This document shows, one piece after another, positions 26,497 to 34,415 of a stretch of 64,000 nt of DNA (position 1 is its first letter; the number at the start of each line of letters is the position of its first letter). The stretch spans positions 1 through 64,000 of the forward strand of contig CAAEUZ010000056.1 of assembly GCA_900759385.1 (NCBI GenBank). Reading direction: 5' to 3'. Made by a program: the position numbers and the translations under genes. The stretch comes from an uncultured Oscillospiraceae bacterium. Lineage in GTDB: Bacteria > Bacillota > Clostridia > Oscillospirales > Oscillospiraceae. Under the pieces are notes generated by a model that ran no database searches, was not told the origin of the DNA, and saw nothing but the letters and a program-made list of their open reading frames with translations.

Positions 26497-27522
26497 TCAA
26501 TCCGGATAGAGGATGACTTCCAGCGCCTCGCCGGAGCGCATGGCCTCCAGGCCCTCGCCGAAGCGGGAGAGAGGCAGGCGGTGGGTTATCATCTTCTCCA
26601 CGGGGATTACCCCGGAGCTGAGCATCTTGACAGTGGGCGTCATCGAGAAGCGGCCGTTGTAGTTGCCAATTACAGTGAGACCGTTCTTCATTATATCAGT
26701 CTCACATATCTCCTGTCTAGCGTGTTCGTTAAGGCCGATGAGTACGATGCGGCCGCCGCGGCGGGTGTTGGCGATGGCGTCGCCGATGAGCGTGCCCACG
26801 GCGTCAACGCATATGTCCGCTCCCAGCCCGCCGGTGAGCTCCATCACCCGGGCGTGCAGGTCTTCAGTCATGGGGTTGATGACGGCGTCCGCGCCGCAGT
26901 CCAGCGCGTATCCGGCGCGCAGCCCGGAGGGCTCGGAGACGATGACCTTGCCGGCGCCGTTGCTCTTGAGCAGCATGGCGTAGTAGAGCCCGATGGGGCC
27001 GCCGCCGAGGATGAGGGCGTTATCACCGGGCAGGGCGCGCACCTGGTCCATGGCGCCCATGACGCAGTTGACCGGCTCGCAGAACACGGCCAGGTCGCGC
27101 GGCATATCACGGGGGATCTTGGTGAGCGCGCTGTCCGGCGCCACAAAGTACCGGGCGAATATGCCGTCTATGGTCACGCCCATGATCTCCTCGTTCATGC
27201 AGAGGTTGGGCCAGCCTATGCGGCAGTACTCACAGTGGCCGCAGTATATGTTGGGTATGAGCACGACACGGTCGCCGGGGGCCAGACCCTTGACGGCGCT
27301 GCCGGTCTCCAGCACGGTGCCCACGCACTCGTGGCCGAGGATTATGCCCTTGGTGCCGGCAAAGCCGGGGGGATCGCTCAGCACGTGCACGTCGGTGCCG
27401 CAGATGCTGCAGGCCTCGACCTCTACCAGCACGTCGCCGGGGTTCCTGACCTCCGGCACAGGGCGTTTTTCAAAGCCCCACTTGCCGATGTCCTGAAATA
27501 TTACGGCATCCATTTCTTTCAT
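26497..27522 (-). CDS. Zinc-dependent alcohol/polyol dehydrogenase (MDR family)
   Basis: This 341-residue medium-chain dehydrogenase is of the sorbitol/threonine dehydrogenase type. The catalytic zinc site shows CSICGTDVHVL and GHECVGTV. The structural zinc lobe has four cysteines in CGHCEYCRIGWPNLC. The nucleotide motif is LILGGGPIGLYYAMLLK. NAD is the likely cofactor. The gene lies between the importer and the epimerase in one operon, which suits stepwise oxidation of an imported polyol or sugar. ATG 27522 follows AAGGAGG. Confidence 0.95.
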   Translation of the reverse strand: MKEMDAVIFQDIGKWGFEKRPVPEVRNPGDVLVEVEACSICGTDVHVLSDPPGFAGTKGIILGHECVGTVLETGSAVKGLAPGDRVVLIPNIYCGHCEYCRIGWPNLCMNEEIMGVTIDGIFARYFVAPDSALTKIPRDMPRDLAVFCEPVNCVMGAMDQVRALPGDNALILGGGPIGLYYAMLLKSNGAGKVIVSEPSGLRAGYALDCGADAVINPMTEDLHARVMELTGGLGADICVDAVGTLIGDAIANTRRGGRIVLIGLNEHARQEICETDIMKNGLTVIGNYNGRFSMTPTVKMLSSGVIPVEKMITHRLPLSRFGEGLEAMRSGEALEVILYPD

Positions 27523-27552
27523 TTGTATTTTCCTCCTTACCTTTGAGGGATT

Positions 27553-28503
27553 TCAGGCGCTCTTGCTGCCCTTGGTATCTATGATAACCGCCACGACGAT
27601 AATTACGCCCTTTATGACCTTCTGCCAGTATGTCGATACGCCGATCATCGTGAGGCCGACAGTCAGCACGCCAATGATGAGCACGCCGAGGACGACGCCC
27701 CAGAGCTTGCCGCGCCCGCCGGACATGCTGGTACCGCCGAGCACGACGGCCGTGATGACGTCCATCTCCGAGCCGTCACCCGCAGAGGGGAGACCGCCGC
27801 CCAGGCGCCCGGCCAGGACGATGGCGGCAAAGCCGTTGAGGAAACCGGCGATGGTGAAGACGATGATCTTGATGCGGTCGGCGTTGATTCCGGACCACTT
27901 GGCGGCCTGGGCGTTGCCGCCGCAGGCGTATATATGCCGTCCGAAGCGGGTCTTGTACATCATGAACCAGCCCAGCGCCAGCACTATCAGCATGAAGATG
28001 ATGGGCAGGGGGATGACGCCCGCAATGTAGCCGGAACCAAGTAAAGTGAAGCTCGGGTCCGTCACGCCGATGGGCGTGCCCTTGGTGATGATATAGGCAA
28101 AGCCGCTGCACACGCTCATCATGGCGAGCGTGGTGATGAAGGCCGGGATTTTGAACTTGGCAGTGATGACGCCGTTTACGAGGCCAATCAGGGTGCCCAT
28201 GCCCAGCGCGGCGACGATTGCCAGCGCCGCGCTCTCTGTCGCCCTGAAGATGAGCGCGCTCACCACGCCTATGAAGGCGTACATGGCGCCGACGGAGAGG
28301 TCTATATCACCCAGCAGGATGATCATGAACATACCCATGGCCGAGATGCCGGTGACGGACACCTGGCGCAGTATGCTTATGGCGTTGCTGAAGCGGAAGA
28401 ACCTGTCCGAGAGCAGGGTGAACAGCACTATCTCCAGCAGCAGTATTATCAGCAGCGAGAGCTGCCGGACTCTTTCAATATTCTTAGACTTGTTCAGTTC
28501 CAT
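27553..28503 (-). CDS. Ribose/sugar-type ABC transporter permease (RbsC-like)
   Basis: This 316-residue membrane protein has about ten hydrophobic segments and the RbsC-type signature regions GMFMIILLGDIDLSVGAMYA and VVLGGTSMSGGRGKLWG. It forms the homodimeric channel of a carbohydrate-uptake-2 importer with the ATPase and binding protein encoded upstream. It starts 9 nt after the ATPase gene. Confidence 0.95.
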   Translation of the reverse strand: MELNKSKNIERVRQLSLLIILLLEIVLFTLLSDRFFRFSNAISILRQVSVTGISAMGMFMIILLGDIDLSVGAMYAFIGVVSALIFRATESAALAIVAALGMGTLIGLVNGVITAKFKIPAFITTLAMMSVCSGFAYIITKGTPIGVTDPSFTLLGSGYIAGVIPLPIIFMLIVLALGWFMMYKTRFGRHIYACGGNAQAAKWSGINADRIKIIVFTIAGFLNGFAAIVLAGRLGGGLPSAGDGSEMDVITAVVLGGTSMSGGRGKLWGVVLGVLIIGVLTVGLTMIGVSTYWQKVIKGVIIVVAVIIDTKGSKSA

Positions 28504-28512
28504 GTTCGTACC

Positions 28513-30009
28513 TCAATTAAGCGCAGCGTAAAGTATTTTTTCCTCGTCCAGCTCGGATACCGGCTTGTCCAGCGTGAAAACCCCGTCGTGCATGACGGCG
28601 ACGCGCTGGCTCACGCGCAGGATCTCGGGCAGGTCGGAGGATATCATGATTATGCACTTGCCCTCGGCGGCGAGGGAGCGCATGATCTCGTAAATTTCGG
28701 ATTTGGCCTTGACGTCCACGCCGCGCGTGGGTTCGTCAAGTATGATAACGTCAAGGTCCATGGAGATCCACTTGGCGATCACTATCTTCTGCTGGTTGCC
28801 GCCGCTCAGGCGCTCGACGACCTGATGCCGCCCGGTGGTGGCGATGGAGAGCTTCTTGATGTATTCGTCCGTCAGCTCCTCCTCGCGGCGCGCAGTGGGC
28901 AGGACGTACGGCATCTCTCCCAGCTTCACCAGGGTGAGGTTGTCCTGCACGTCGTGCTTGACGACGAGGCCGTACTCCTTGCGGTCCTCCGGTATCATAC
29001 CTATGCGGTTTTTGATGGCGTCGGAGGGTGAGCGGAGTTTTATCTCCTGCCCGTCCTTTATTATTTTTCCCGTATCGCTGGGGTCAACCCCGAAGAGCAC
29101 CCTGGCAAATTCCGTGCGCCCGGCTCCAACCAGGCCGAAAATGCCCACGATTTCTCCCTTGTACGCGACAAAGTCCACCGGATTGCTGTATTTGCTGGTC
29201 CTGATGCCGCGCACTTCGATGGCCGCCTCGGCCGCAGCGCCGGCCCTCCCCGGCGTGGCCTTGTCGGCTATCTCCCGCCCTGTCATGAGCTTTATAAGCT
29301 CGGCCTCGTGCACGTCCTTGACGGGCAGAGTGGCCACCTTGCAGCCGTCGCGGAAGACGGTGATGCGGTCGCCGATCTCAAAGATCTCCTCCATGCGGTG
29401 CGAGATGTACACTATGCTTATGCCCTGGCTCTTGAGCTCCTTTATGAGGCGGAAGAGCGTCTGAACCTCGCGCTCGGACAGGCTGGAGGTGGGCTCGTCG
29501 AGGATGATTATGCGGCCGTTGTGGGAGAGGCACTTGGCTATCTCCACACCCTGCTTCTCCGCCGTGGTGAGGCGGCCAACCTCCGTGGTGACGGGGATGT
29601 CGAGGCCTACCTTCCTGAGCATCTCCTGCGCGGTGCCGTTCATGGCCCGGTAGTCTATCACGCCGTTCTTTACAGGCTCAAAGCCGATGGATATGTTCTC
29701 GGATATGCTCATGTTGGGCATAAGGTTGAATTCCTGGAACACCATGCTTATGCCCAGTGACAGCGCCGCTTTTGGGTCCTCGATAACTGTTTTCTGCAGG
29801 GCGCCGTTCTCGTCCGCCAGGTATATATCTCCGCCGCTGGGCTTGTAGACGCCGGTCAATATTTTCATAAGCGTGGATTTTCCGGCACCGTTTTCGCCCA
29901 TAAGCACATGTACCTCTCCACGGCGGAGCTCAAAATCTACCCCGTTGAGCACCGTCACTCCCGAAAAGGATTTGGAAATCCCGGACATTTTCAATATGGT
30001 GTTTTCCAT
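28513..30009 (-). CDS. Ribose/sugar-type ABC transporter ATP-binding protein (RbsA-like, duplicated)
   Basis: This 498-residue double-cassette ATPase powers the sugar importer. The first cassette has GENGAGKST, the signature-region TTAEKQGVEIAKCLS and IIILDEPTSSLS. The second has the degenerate P-loop GLVGAGRTEF, the signature SGGNQQKIVIAKW and VIILDEPTRGVDV. This is the normal CUT2 pattern. The start is ATG 30009 behind AGGAGATTGAG; twelve further in-frame codons upstream run into the hairpin and are not used. Confidence 0.96.
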   Translation of the reverse strand: MENTILKMSGISKSFSGVTVLNGVDFELRRGEVHVLMGENGAGKSTLMKILTGVYKPSGGDIYLADENGALQKTVIEDPKAALSLGISMVFQEFNLMPNMSISENISIGFEPVKNGVIDYRAMNGTAQEMLRKVGLDIPVTTEVGRLTTAEKQGVEIAKCLSHNGRIIILDEPTSSLSEREVQTLFRLIKELKSQGISIVYISHRMEEIFEIGDRITVFRDGCKVATLPVKDVHEAELIKLMTGREIADKATPGRAGAAAEAAIEVRGIRTSKYSNPVDFVAYKGEIVGIFGLVGAGRTEFARVLFGVDPSDTGKIIKDGQEIKLRSPSDAIKNRIGMIPEDRKEYGLVVKHDVQDNLTLVKLGEMPYVLPTARREEELTDEYIKKLSIATTGRHQVVERLSGGNQQKIVIAKWISMDLDVIILDEPTRGVDVKAKSEIYEIMRSLAAEGKCIIMISSDLPEILRVSQRVAVMHDGVFTLDKPVSELDEEKILYAALN

Positions 30010-30024
30010 GCTCAATCTCCTGTT

Positions 30025-30104
30025 AAAAAGAGCCCGCCGTGCCAAATGAGATTAAGGCGTCGGCTGAAGCAGCGAGCTGTGCTCCCATTGCTCATGGCGG
30101 GCTC
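30025..30104 (-). terminator. Leaky terminator-like hairpin after the sugar-binding-protein gene
   Basis: On the minus strand GAGCCCGCC (30104-30096) and GGCGGGCTC (30038-30030) enclose a 57-nt structured loop and are followed by TTTTT. It sits inside the operon, so it probably reduces readthrough and keeps the binding protein in excess. Confidence 0.65.
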
Positions 30105-30134
30105 ATATACTGTTGTCTGTCTGCGTCAGGCGTC

Positions 30135-31139
30135 TCAGCCCTGGCTGAGATACGCCTCGTCCCTGGCGATTATGTCCGCGCAGTTGTCGGCGGTGACCAG
30201 CTCGCAGGGGATGGCGATGTCCTCAACTTCTTCGCCATTGAGGTATTTCACGGCGTTCTCCATGGCCTGGTAACCCATGGTGTAGGGGTCCTGGGAGACC
30301 GTGGCGACGAGGTTGCTGCCGGAGGAAATGGCGTCCATGACCTCACCGTCGGTATCGACGGCGACGACCTTGATGTCGGTGCGGTTGGTGGACTGGGTGG
30401 CGGCGTAAGCGCCCAGGGCCATCTCGGCGTTGGCGCCCCAGATGAACTGCACGTCAGGGTTGGCGCCGATAATGCTCTCGGCCGCGTTGAGGGAGGTGCT
30501 GCGGTCGGCGTTGCAGTCCTGCTCGGCGACTATCTCTATGTCGGGATAGGACTCGGCGAGCTTGTCCTTGAAGCCCTGCTCGCGGTCAGCGGTGGCGGAG
30601 GCGGCGGGCCAGGTGAGGATGGCGATCTGGCCGGAGCCGCCCAGCTGCTCGCCGATGTACTCGGCCGCTATCTGGCCGATCTGATAGTTGTCGGAGCTGA
30701 CGAAGCTGGCCACGTCGGCGCCCTCAATGCCGATGTCGCAGGTACCGATGGCCACGCCCTTGCTCTGGGCCTCTTCGATGGTGGGGACGATGCCCTCGGA
30801 GTTGCAGGGCCCGACGATGATGTAATCGACGCCCATCTCGACGAAGTTCTCTATGTCGGCCACTTCCTGCTGCAGGTTGCCGTCGGCATATTGGTAGACA
30901 AACTCAACGCCCAGGGCGTCGGCTGCATCCTGCATGCCTATGGTCTTGATCTGCCAGTGCTGCACGGCGCCGTAGCCGTGGGAGGCGGCGATATAGTACT
31001 TCTCCGCCGTGCTGCCGTCGGCGCCGGTGTCGGCGGGGGTGGGCGTAGGATCGGTGGTGTCGCCTGTGCCGCAGCCGGCCAGGAGGCCAACCGACAGAAC
31101 GGCCACCATCAACAGTGCCATAACTTTCTTCATTTTCAT
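30135..31139 (-). CDS. Sugar ABC transporter substrate-binding lipoprotein (RbsB-like)
   Basis: This 334-residue receptor of the periplasmic-binding-protein type I fold is anchored by the lipobox LLAGC (Cys23). A Thr/Pro/Asp-rich linker leads to the binding domain. Hallmarks are VDYIIVGPCNSEGIVPTIEE in the first lobe, and RSTSLNAAESIIGANPDVQFIWGAN... and VVAVDTDGEVMDAI in the second. The ligand is unknown; family members bind ribose, xylose, galactose, inositol or autoinducer-2. It is the second gene of the LacI-controlled operon. Confidence 0.95.
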   Translation of the reverse strand: MKMKKVMALLMVAVLSVGLLAGCGTGDTTDPTPTPADTGADGSTAEKYYIAASHGYGAVQHWQIKTIGMQDAADALGVEFVYQYADGNLQQEVADIENFVEMGVDYIIVGPCNSEGIVPTIEEAQSKGVAIGTCDIGIEGADVASFVSSDNYQIGQIAAEYIGEQLGGSGQIAILTWPAASATADREQGFKDKLAESYPDIEIVAEQDCNADRSTSLNAAESIIGANPDVQFIWGANAEMALGAYAATQSTNRTDIKVVAVDTDGEVMDAISSGSNLVATVSQDPYTMGYQAMENAVKYLNGEEVEDIAIPCELVTADNCADIIARDEAYLSQG

Positions 31140-31185
31140 GGTTCCTTTCCTTTCTGATCTTTTATAAACGACGGGGCACGCCCGG

Positions 31186-32013
31186 TCATTTTACCTTCTC
31201 AAACAGTTTGTGCAGGAATTCAATGGACTCCTGGGTATACTGATCGTAGAATTCCTTCTGGACAACGCCGCCGAAGGGGTCGGCCGCAGCGGGGAGGAGC
31301 TCCATGGATACCCAGCCGTCGTAGTTTATGTCGCGCAGCGCGCGGGCGATGGGCTCAAAGTCGATGTGGCCGCGTCCCGGGGCCGCGCGGTTGCTGTCGG
31401 CGATGTGCAGGTAATAGAGCTTGTCTCCGACCTCGCGCAGGGCTTCGGCCATGTCGGTCTCTTCGATGTTCATATGGTAGGTGTCGCCCATGACGCCGAC
31501 ATTTGGCAAATCGATTTCATTTACCATTTTCAGCGCCTGGGAGAGGCGGTTGATAAAATGCGTCTCATAGCGGTTCCAGGCCTCGAGCGTCAGGCGGACG
31601 TTTGCCGTGAGCGCATATTCACCGGCGGCGCGCAGGCCCTCTACAGCCCACTGCCACTCCTGCTCAAACGGGGCCTGGGCCACCGTCTTCATGCAGGCGG
31701 AGGCCTGAACGCTGATGGAGTGCGCGCCGACCGCCTTGGCAAAATCGACACACTCCTTCACGTAGTCAACGGCCTGGCGGCGGATAGTAGGGTCGGCGGA
31801 GACAAAATCGCGCTCTGTGTTGAACACCGCGCACAGAGAACTGGCGGAAATGTTGTACTTCTGCAGCAGCTCACGCACTTCGGCCGCGTTATACCTGGAG
31901 GGTTCGCCCACAAGGTCAACGCCGTCATAGCCAAAGCGTGCCAGCCTGGCGATGCTGGTCTCAACACTCTCGTTGACATAGACCAGGGTGTTGTATGAGA
32001 TTTTGATGCTCAT
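31186..32013 (-). CDS. Sugar phosphate isomerase/epimerase-like TIM barrel protein, first gene of the importer operon
   Basis: This 275-residue protein belongs to the same superfamily as the barrel at 25604-26476. Metal-ligand segments are RLTLEAWNRYE, VGVMGDTYHMNIEETD, LYYLHIADSNR and VSMELLP. It shares the N-terminal sense 'Y(N/S).T.V..NE...' with its paralogue, so the two probably act on related compounds. ATG 32013 follows GAAAGGAG. It is the promoter-proximal gene behind a LacI-type operator. Confidence 0.93.
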   Translation of the reverse strand: MSIKISYNTLVYVNESVETSIARLARFGYDGVDLVGEPSRYNAAEVRELLQKYNISASSLCAVFNTERDFVSADPTIRRQAVDYVKECVDFAKAVGAHSISVQASACMKTVAQAPFEQEWQWAVEGLRAAGEYALTANVRLTLEAWNRYETHFINRLSQALKMVNEIDLPNVGVMGDTYHMNIEETDMAEALREVGDKLYYLHIADSNRAAPGRGHIDFEPIARALRDINYDGWVSMELLPAAADPFGGVVQKEFYDQYTQESIEFLHKLFEKVK

Positions 32014-32052
32014 TTTTGTATCTCCTTTCTTCCAAGCGGATGACCAGAATAA

Positions 32053-32094
32053 TGTAATCGTTTACACTATATTGGAAATACTGAGACCTGTAAA
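32053..32094 (-). promoter_or_regulatory. Promoter and LacI-type operator of the sugar-catabolic operon
   Basis: On the minus strand TTTACA (32094-32089), a 17-nt spacer and TATAGT (32071-32066) form the promoter. The 14-bp box TGTAATCGTTTACA (32053-32066 on the plus strand), with arms TGTAA/TTACA and the central CG of LacI sites, overlaps the end of the -10 and the start point. Confidence 0.85.
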
Positions 32095-32148
32095 CAAGTC
32101 CCGGTATTTCAATCATTTCACCGATTATTATATGCCGTATTTACGCCC

Positions 32149-33165
32149 TCACACCGCGGCAGTGGACTCGCGTACTTTGAGCTCGTAAGGCATGACGATA
32201 TGCATGTTGTCGTTGCTGCCCTTGTCAATGCATTCTTTGAGCTTTTTCATCGAGGTCAAGCCCAGGTCGTAGCAGGGCTGGGCGATAGTTGTTATATATG
32301 GATGGAACATCTTGGCATATTCCACGTCGTCAAAGCCGGTGACGGAGAGCTCACCGGGGACGGAAATGCCCATTTCCCTGGCCCTCGACATGACGCCCAG
32401 GGCCAGCATGTCGGAGCCGCAGAGTATGGCGGTGGGCCTGTCCGGCAGGCTCAGCAGCTTTTCCGCGGCGGCAATGCCGCTCTCATAGCTGTAATCCGGT
32501 GTGCCGACCACGTAGTCCTCTTTGAAACCGCGCGCGAAAGAGCCGGAGGCGACGGAATCGCGGTAACCCTGTTTACGCAGGCGGGTGGACAAGAAGTCGT
32601 TTTCTATATTTACGTAGGCAATCTTTTCGTGCCCCAGATGGCGGACGTGGCGGACGAGCTCGCACATGGCGCCGTAGTTGTCGATGGATATGTAGGGGAC
32701 GGACACGCCGTCGGCTGCCTCGGCGCACTGCACCATGGGGAAGCGCTCGGCATACTTGCCCAGCCAGGCGTCTCCGCATGAGCAGGAGAGGAAAATGGTG
32801 CCGTCGGCCCGCTTGCCCTCCATCATGCTTGTAAAAACCTTTTCCTGATTGGCGTCCTTGTCGCTGTTGATAAAAGCGCTGTATCCCCAGAACTGGGCCG
32901 CGTCACAGATGCCAGAGAGTATGTGCGAGTAATAGGGGTTGGTGAAATTGGAGACCATGATGAGGACAACCTTGCTCTCGCCCTTGCGCAGGTTGCGCGC
33001 GGAGGGGTTTGGTATGTAGCCCAGGCGCTCGATAACTTCGCTCACGCGCCGGGCGGTGGTCTCGCTCACGCGGCTGTTGCCGTTGAGTACCCTGGAGACA
33101 GTGGCAACGGATACGCTCGCCTCTCTTGCGACGTCTTCTATTGTGATACTGCTGCTGTCCATCAT
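32149..33165 (-). CDS. LacI-family transcriptional repressor of the sugar-catabolic locus
   Basis: This 338-residue regulator has an N-terminal helix-turn-helix and hinge (ITIEDVAREASVSVATVSRV, LNG) and a sugar-binding-protein-like sensor domain (NFTNPYYSHILSGI, FDDVEYAKMFHPYITTI). It lies directly upstream of the operon it probably controls, on the same strand. Three related boxes occur around it (32053, 33188, 33396). No good ribosome site precedes the two adjacent ATG codons at 33165 and 33162, so translation is probably weak, as befits a repressor. Confidence 0.95.
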   Translation of the reverse strand: MMDSSSITIEDVAREASVSVATVSRVLNGNSRVSETTARRVSEVIERLGYIPNPSARNLRKGESKVVLIMVSNFTNPYYSHILSGICDAAQFWGYSAFINSDKDANQEKVFTSMMEGKRADGTIFLSCSCGDAWLGKYAERFPMVQCAEAADGVSVPYISIDNYGAMCELVRHVRHLGHEKIAYVNIENDFLSTRLRKQGYRDSVASGSFARGFKEDYVVGTPDYSYESGIAAAEKLLSLPDRPTAILCGSDMLALGVMSRAREMGISVPGELSVTGFDDVEYAKMFHPYITTIAQPCYDLGLTSMKKLKECIDKGSNDNMHIVMPYELKVRESTAAV

Positions 33166-33187
33166 AATAACCAGCCAATCGTTGTAA

Positions 33188-33201
33188 TGTAACGGTTTTC
33201 A
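33188..33201. promoter_or_regulatory. Candidate weak LacI autoregulatory box
   Basis: TGTAACGGTTTTCA matches 11 of 14 positions of TGTAAACGTTTACA and lies 22 bp upstream of the lacI-type start codon. The rest of the 280-bp intergenic stretch is AT-rich with no other clear element. Confidence 0.45.
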
Positions 33202-33381
33202 AAACAATTATGCACAAATCGACAGCGCAAGTCAAGACATTGATTTGCCAACTCAAACTTTTTGAGTAATTCCTACAGTTTCTAAGCGGCGAAATTGTGC
33301 ATCATTTTATGGCAGCAACGCATCAATGGGATAATTTTGTCGGATTCGGGTATATTTTATGCCGAAATTGAGATTTTCCTC

Positions 33382-33411
33382 TTGACTGCGCGCTATAAAA
33401 ACGTTTACACT
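33382..33411 (+). promoter_or_regulatory. Promoter and LacI-type operator of the divergent isomerase gene
   Basis: TTGACT (33382-33387), an 18-nt spacer and TACACT (33406-33411) form the promoter. TAAAAACGTTTACA (33396-33409) matches 12 of 14 operator positions and covers the -10, so the same repressor should control both transcription units. Confidence 0.78.
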
Positions 33412-33445
33412 AACGGTGATTTAGCATCGTAAGGAGGCTGTTGCT

Positions 33446-34360
33446 ATGAAAATGGGTCTTGTATCGGCCATACTGGCCGACTACAGCTTTGAGGAGATGA
33501 TCGACACCGTGGCCGGGCTGGGCTTTGAGTGCGTTGAGGTCGCCTGCTGGCCGGACGGCAAGGCGGAGCGCCGCTATGCCGGGGTCAGCCACATCAACGT
33601 CGAGGAGCTTGACGAGGCGAAGAAGGAGTATATACTCAGCTACTGTGCGCAGCGCGGGGTGACCATATCGGCGCTGGCGTATTACCCGAATACGCTTGAC
33701 GGCGACGAGGCCAAGCGGGCCGCGAATGTGGAGCATCTCAAGCGCGTAATCCGCGCCGCCGCCATGCTGGGGGTGAACATGGTCACCACCTTCATCGGCC
33801 GAGTGCAGGACAAGAGCGTAGAGGAGAACCTGGAGGAGGTCGCCCGCGTATGGCCCGGAATACTGTCCCTGGCAGAGGAGCTGGGCGTCAAGGTGGCCAT
33901 AGAGAATTGCCCCATGCTCTTTGACCGGAGCCAGTGGCCGGGCGGACACAACCTCATGACTACTCCTGTCATCTGGAGGCAGGTGTTTGACCTGCTTAAG
34001 AGCCCGAACCTGGGGATTAACTACGATCCTTCGCACTTTGTCTGGCAGATGATAGACTATATAGCGCCCATCTACGAGTTTAAGGACAGGATATTCCATG
34101 TGCATTTCAAGGACATCAAGCTCTTCCAGGACAAGCTCAGGCGTTGTGGCACCATGGCCTATCCCCTCGACTACATGTCCCCCAAGCTGCCGGGGCTGGG
34201 TGATGTGGACTGGGGCGCGTACTGCTCCGCCCTCACCGACATCGGCTACGACGGCTTTGCCTGCATAGAGGTGGAGGACAAGGCCTTCGAAGGCAGTAAG
34301 GAGTCCATATTGAAATCCATTACACTCTCCAAACGCTATATGGACCAGTTCGTCATCTGA
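33446..34360 (+). CDS. Sugar phosphate isomerase/epimerase-like TIM barrel protein, divergent unit
   Basis: This is a 304-residue xylose-isomerase-like barrel, the third in this locus. Ligand segments are VKVAIENCPMLFDRSQWPGG, LGINYDPSHFVWQ, IFHVHFKDIKLF and FACIEVED. The DPSHF and HxKD pattern resembles inosose or 3-keto-sugar processing barrels that partner Gfo/Idh/MocA dehydrogenases. It is alone on the plus strand behind a promoter carrying the LacI-type box, and ATG 33446 follows AAGGAGG. Confidence 0.92.
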   Translation: MKMGLVSAILADYSFEEMIDTVAGLGFECVEVACWPDGKAERRYAGVSHINVEELDEAKKEYILSYCAQRGVTISALAYYPNTLDGDEAKRAANVEHLKRVIRAAAMLGVNMVTTFIGRVQDKSVEENLEEVARVWPGILSLAEELGVKVAIENCPMLFDRSQWPGGHNLMTTPVIWRQVFDLLKSPNLGINYDPSHFVWQMIDYIAPIYEFKDRIFHVHFKDIKLFQDKLRRCGTMAYPLDYMSPKLPGLGDVDWGAYCSALTDIGYDGFACIEVEDKAFEGSKESILKSITLSKRYMDQFVI

Positions 34361-34374
34361 CGGCGGGGAAAGCA

Positions 34375-34409
34375 AAAGAGCTCGCTTTGTGCGAGCTCTT
34401 TTTTGTATA
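34375..34409. terminator. Bidirectional terminator between isomerase and GH65 genes
   Basis: AAAGAGCTCGC and GCGAGCTCTTT pair around TTTGT, with A and T runs at each side, between two converging genes. Confidence 0.9.
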
Positions 34410-34415
34410 AGCGGA

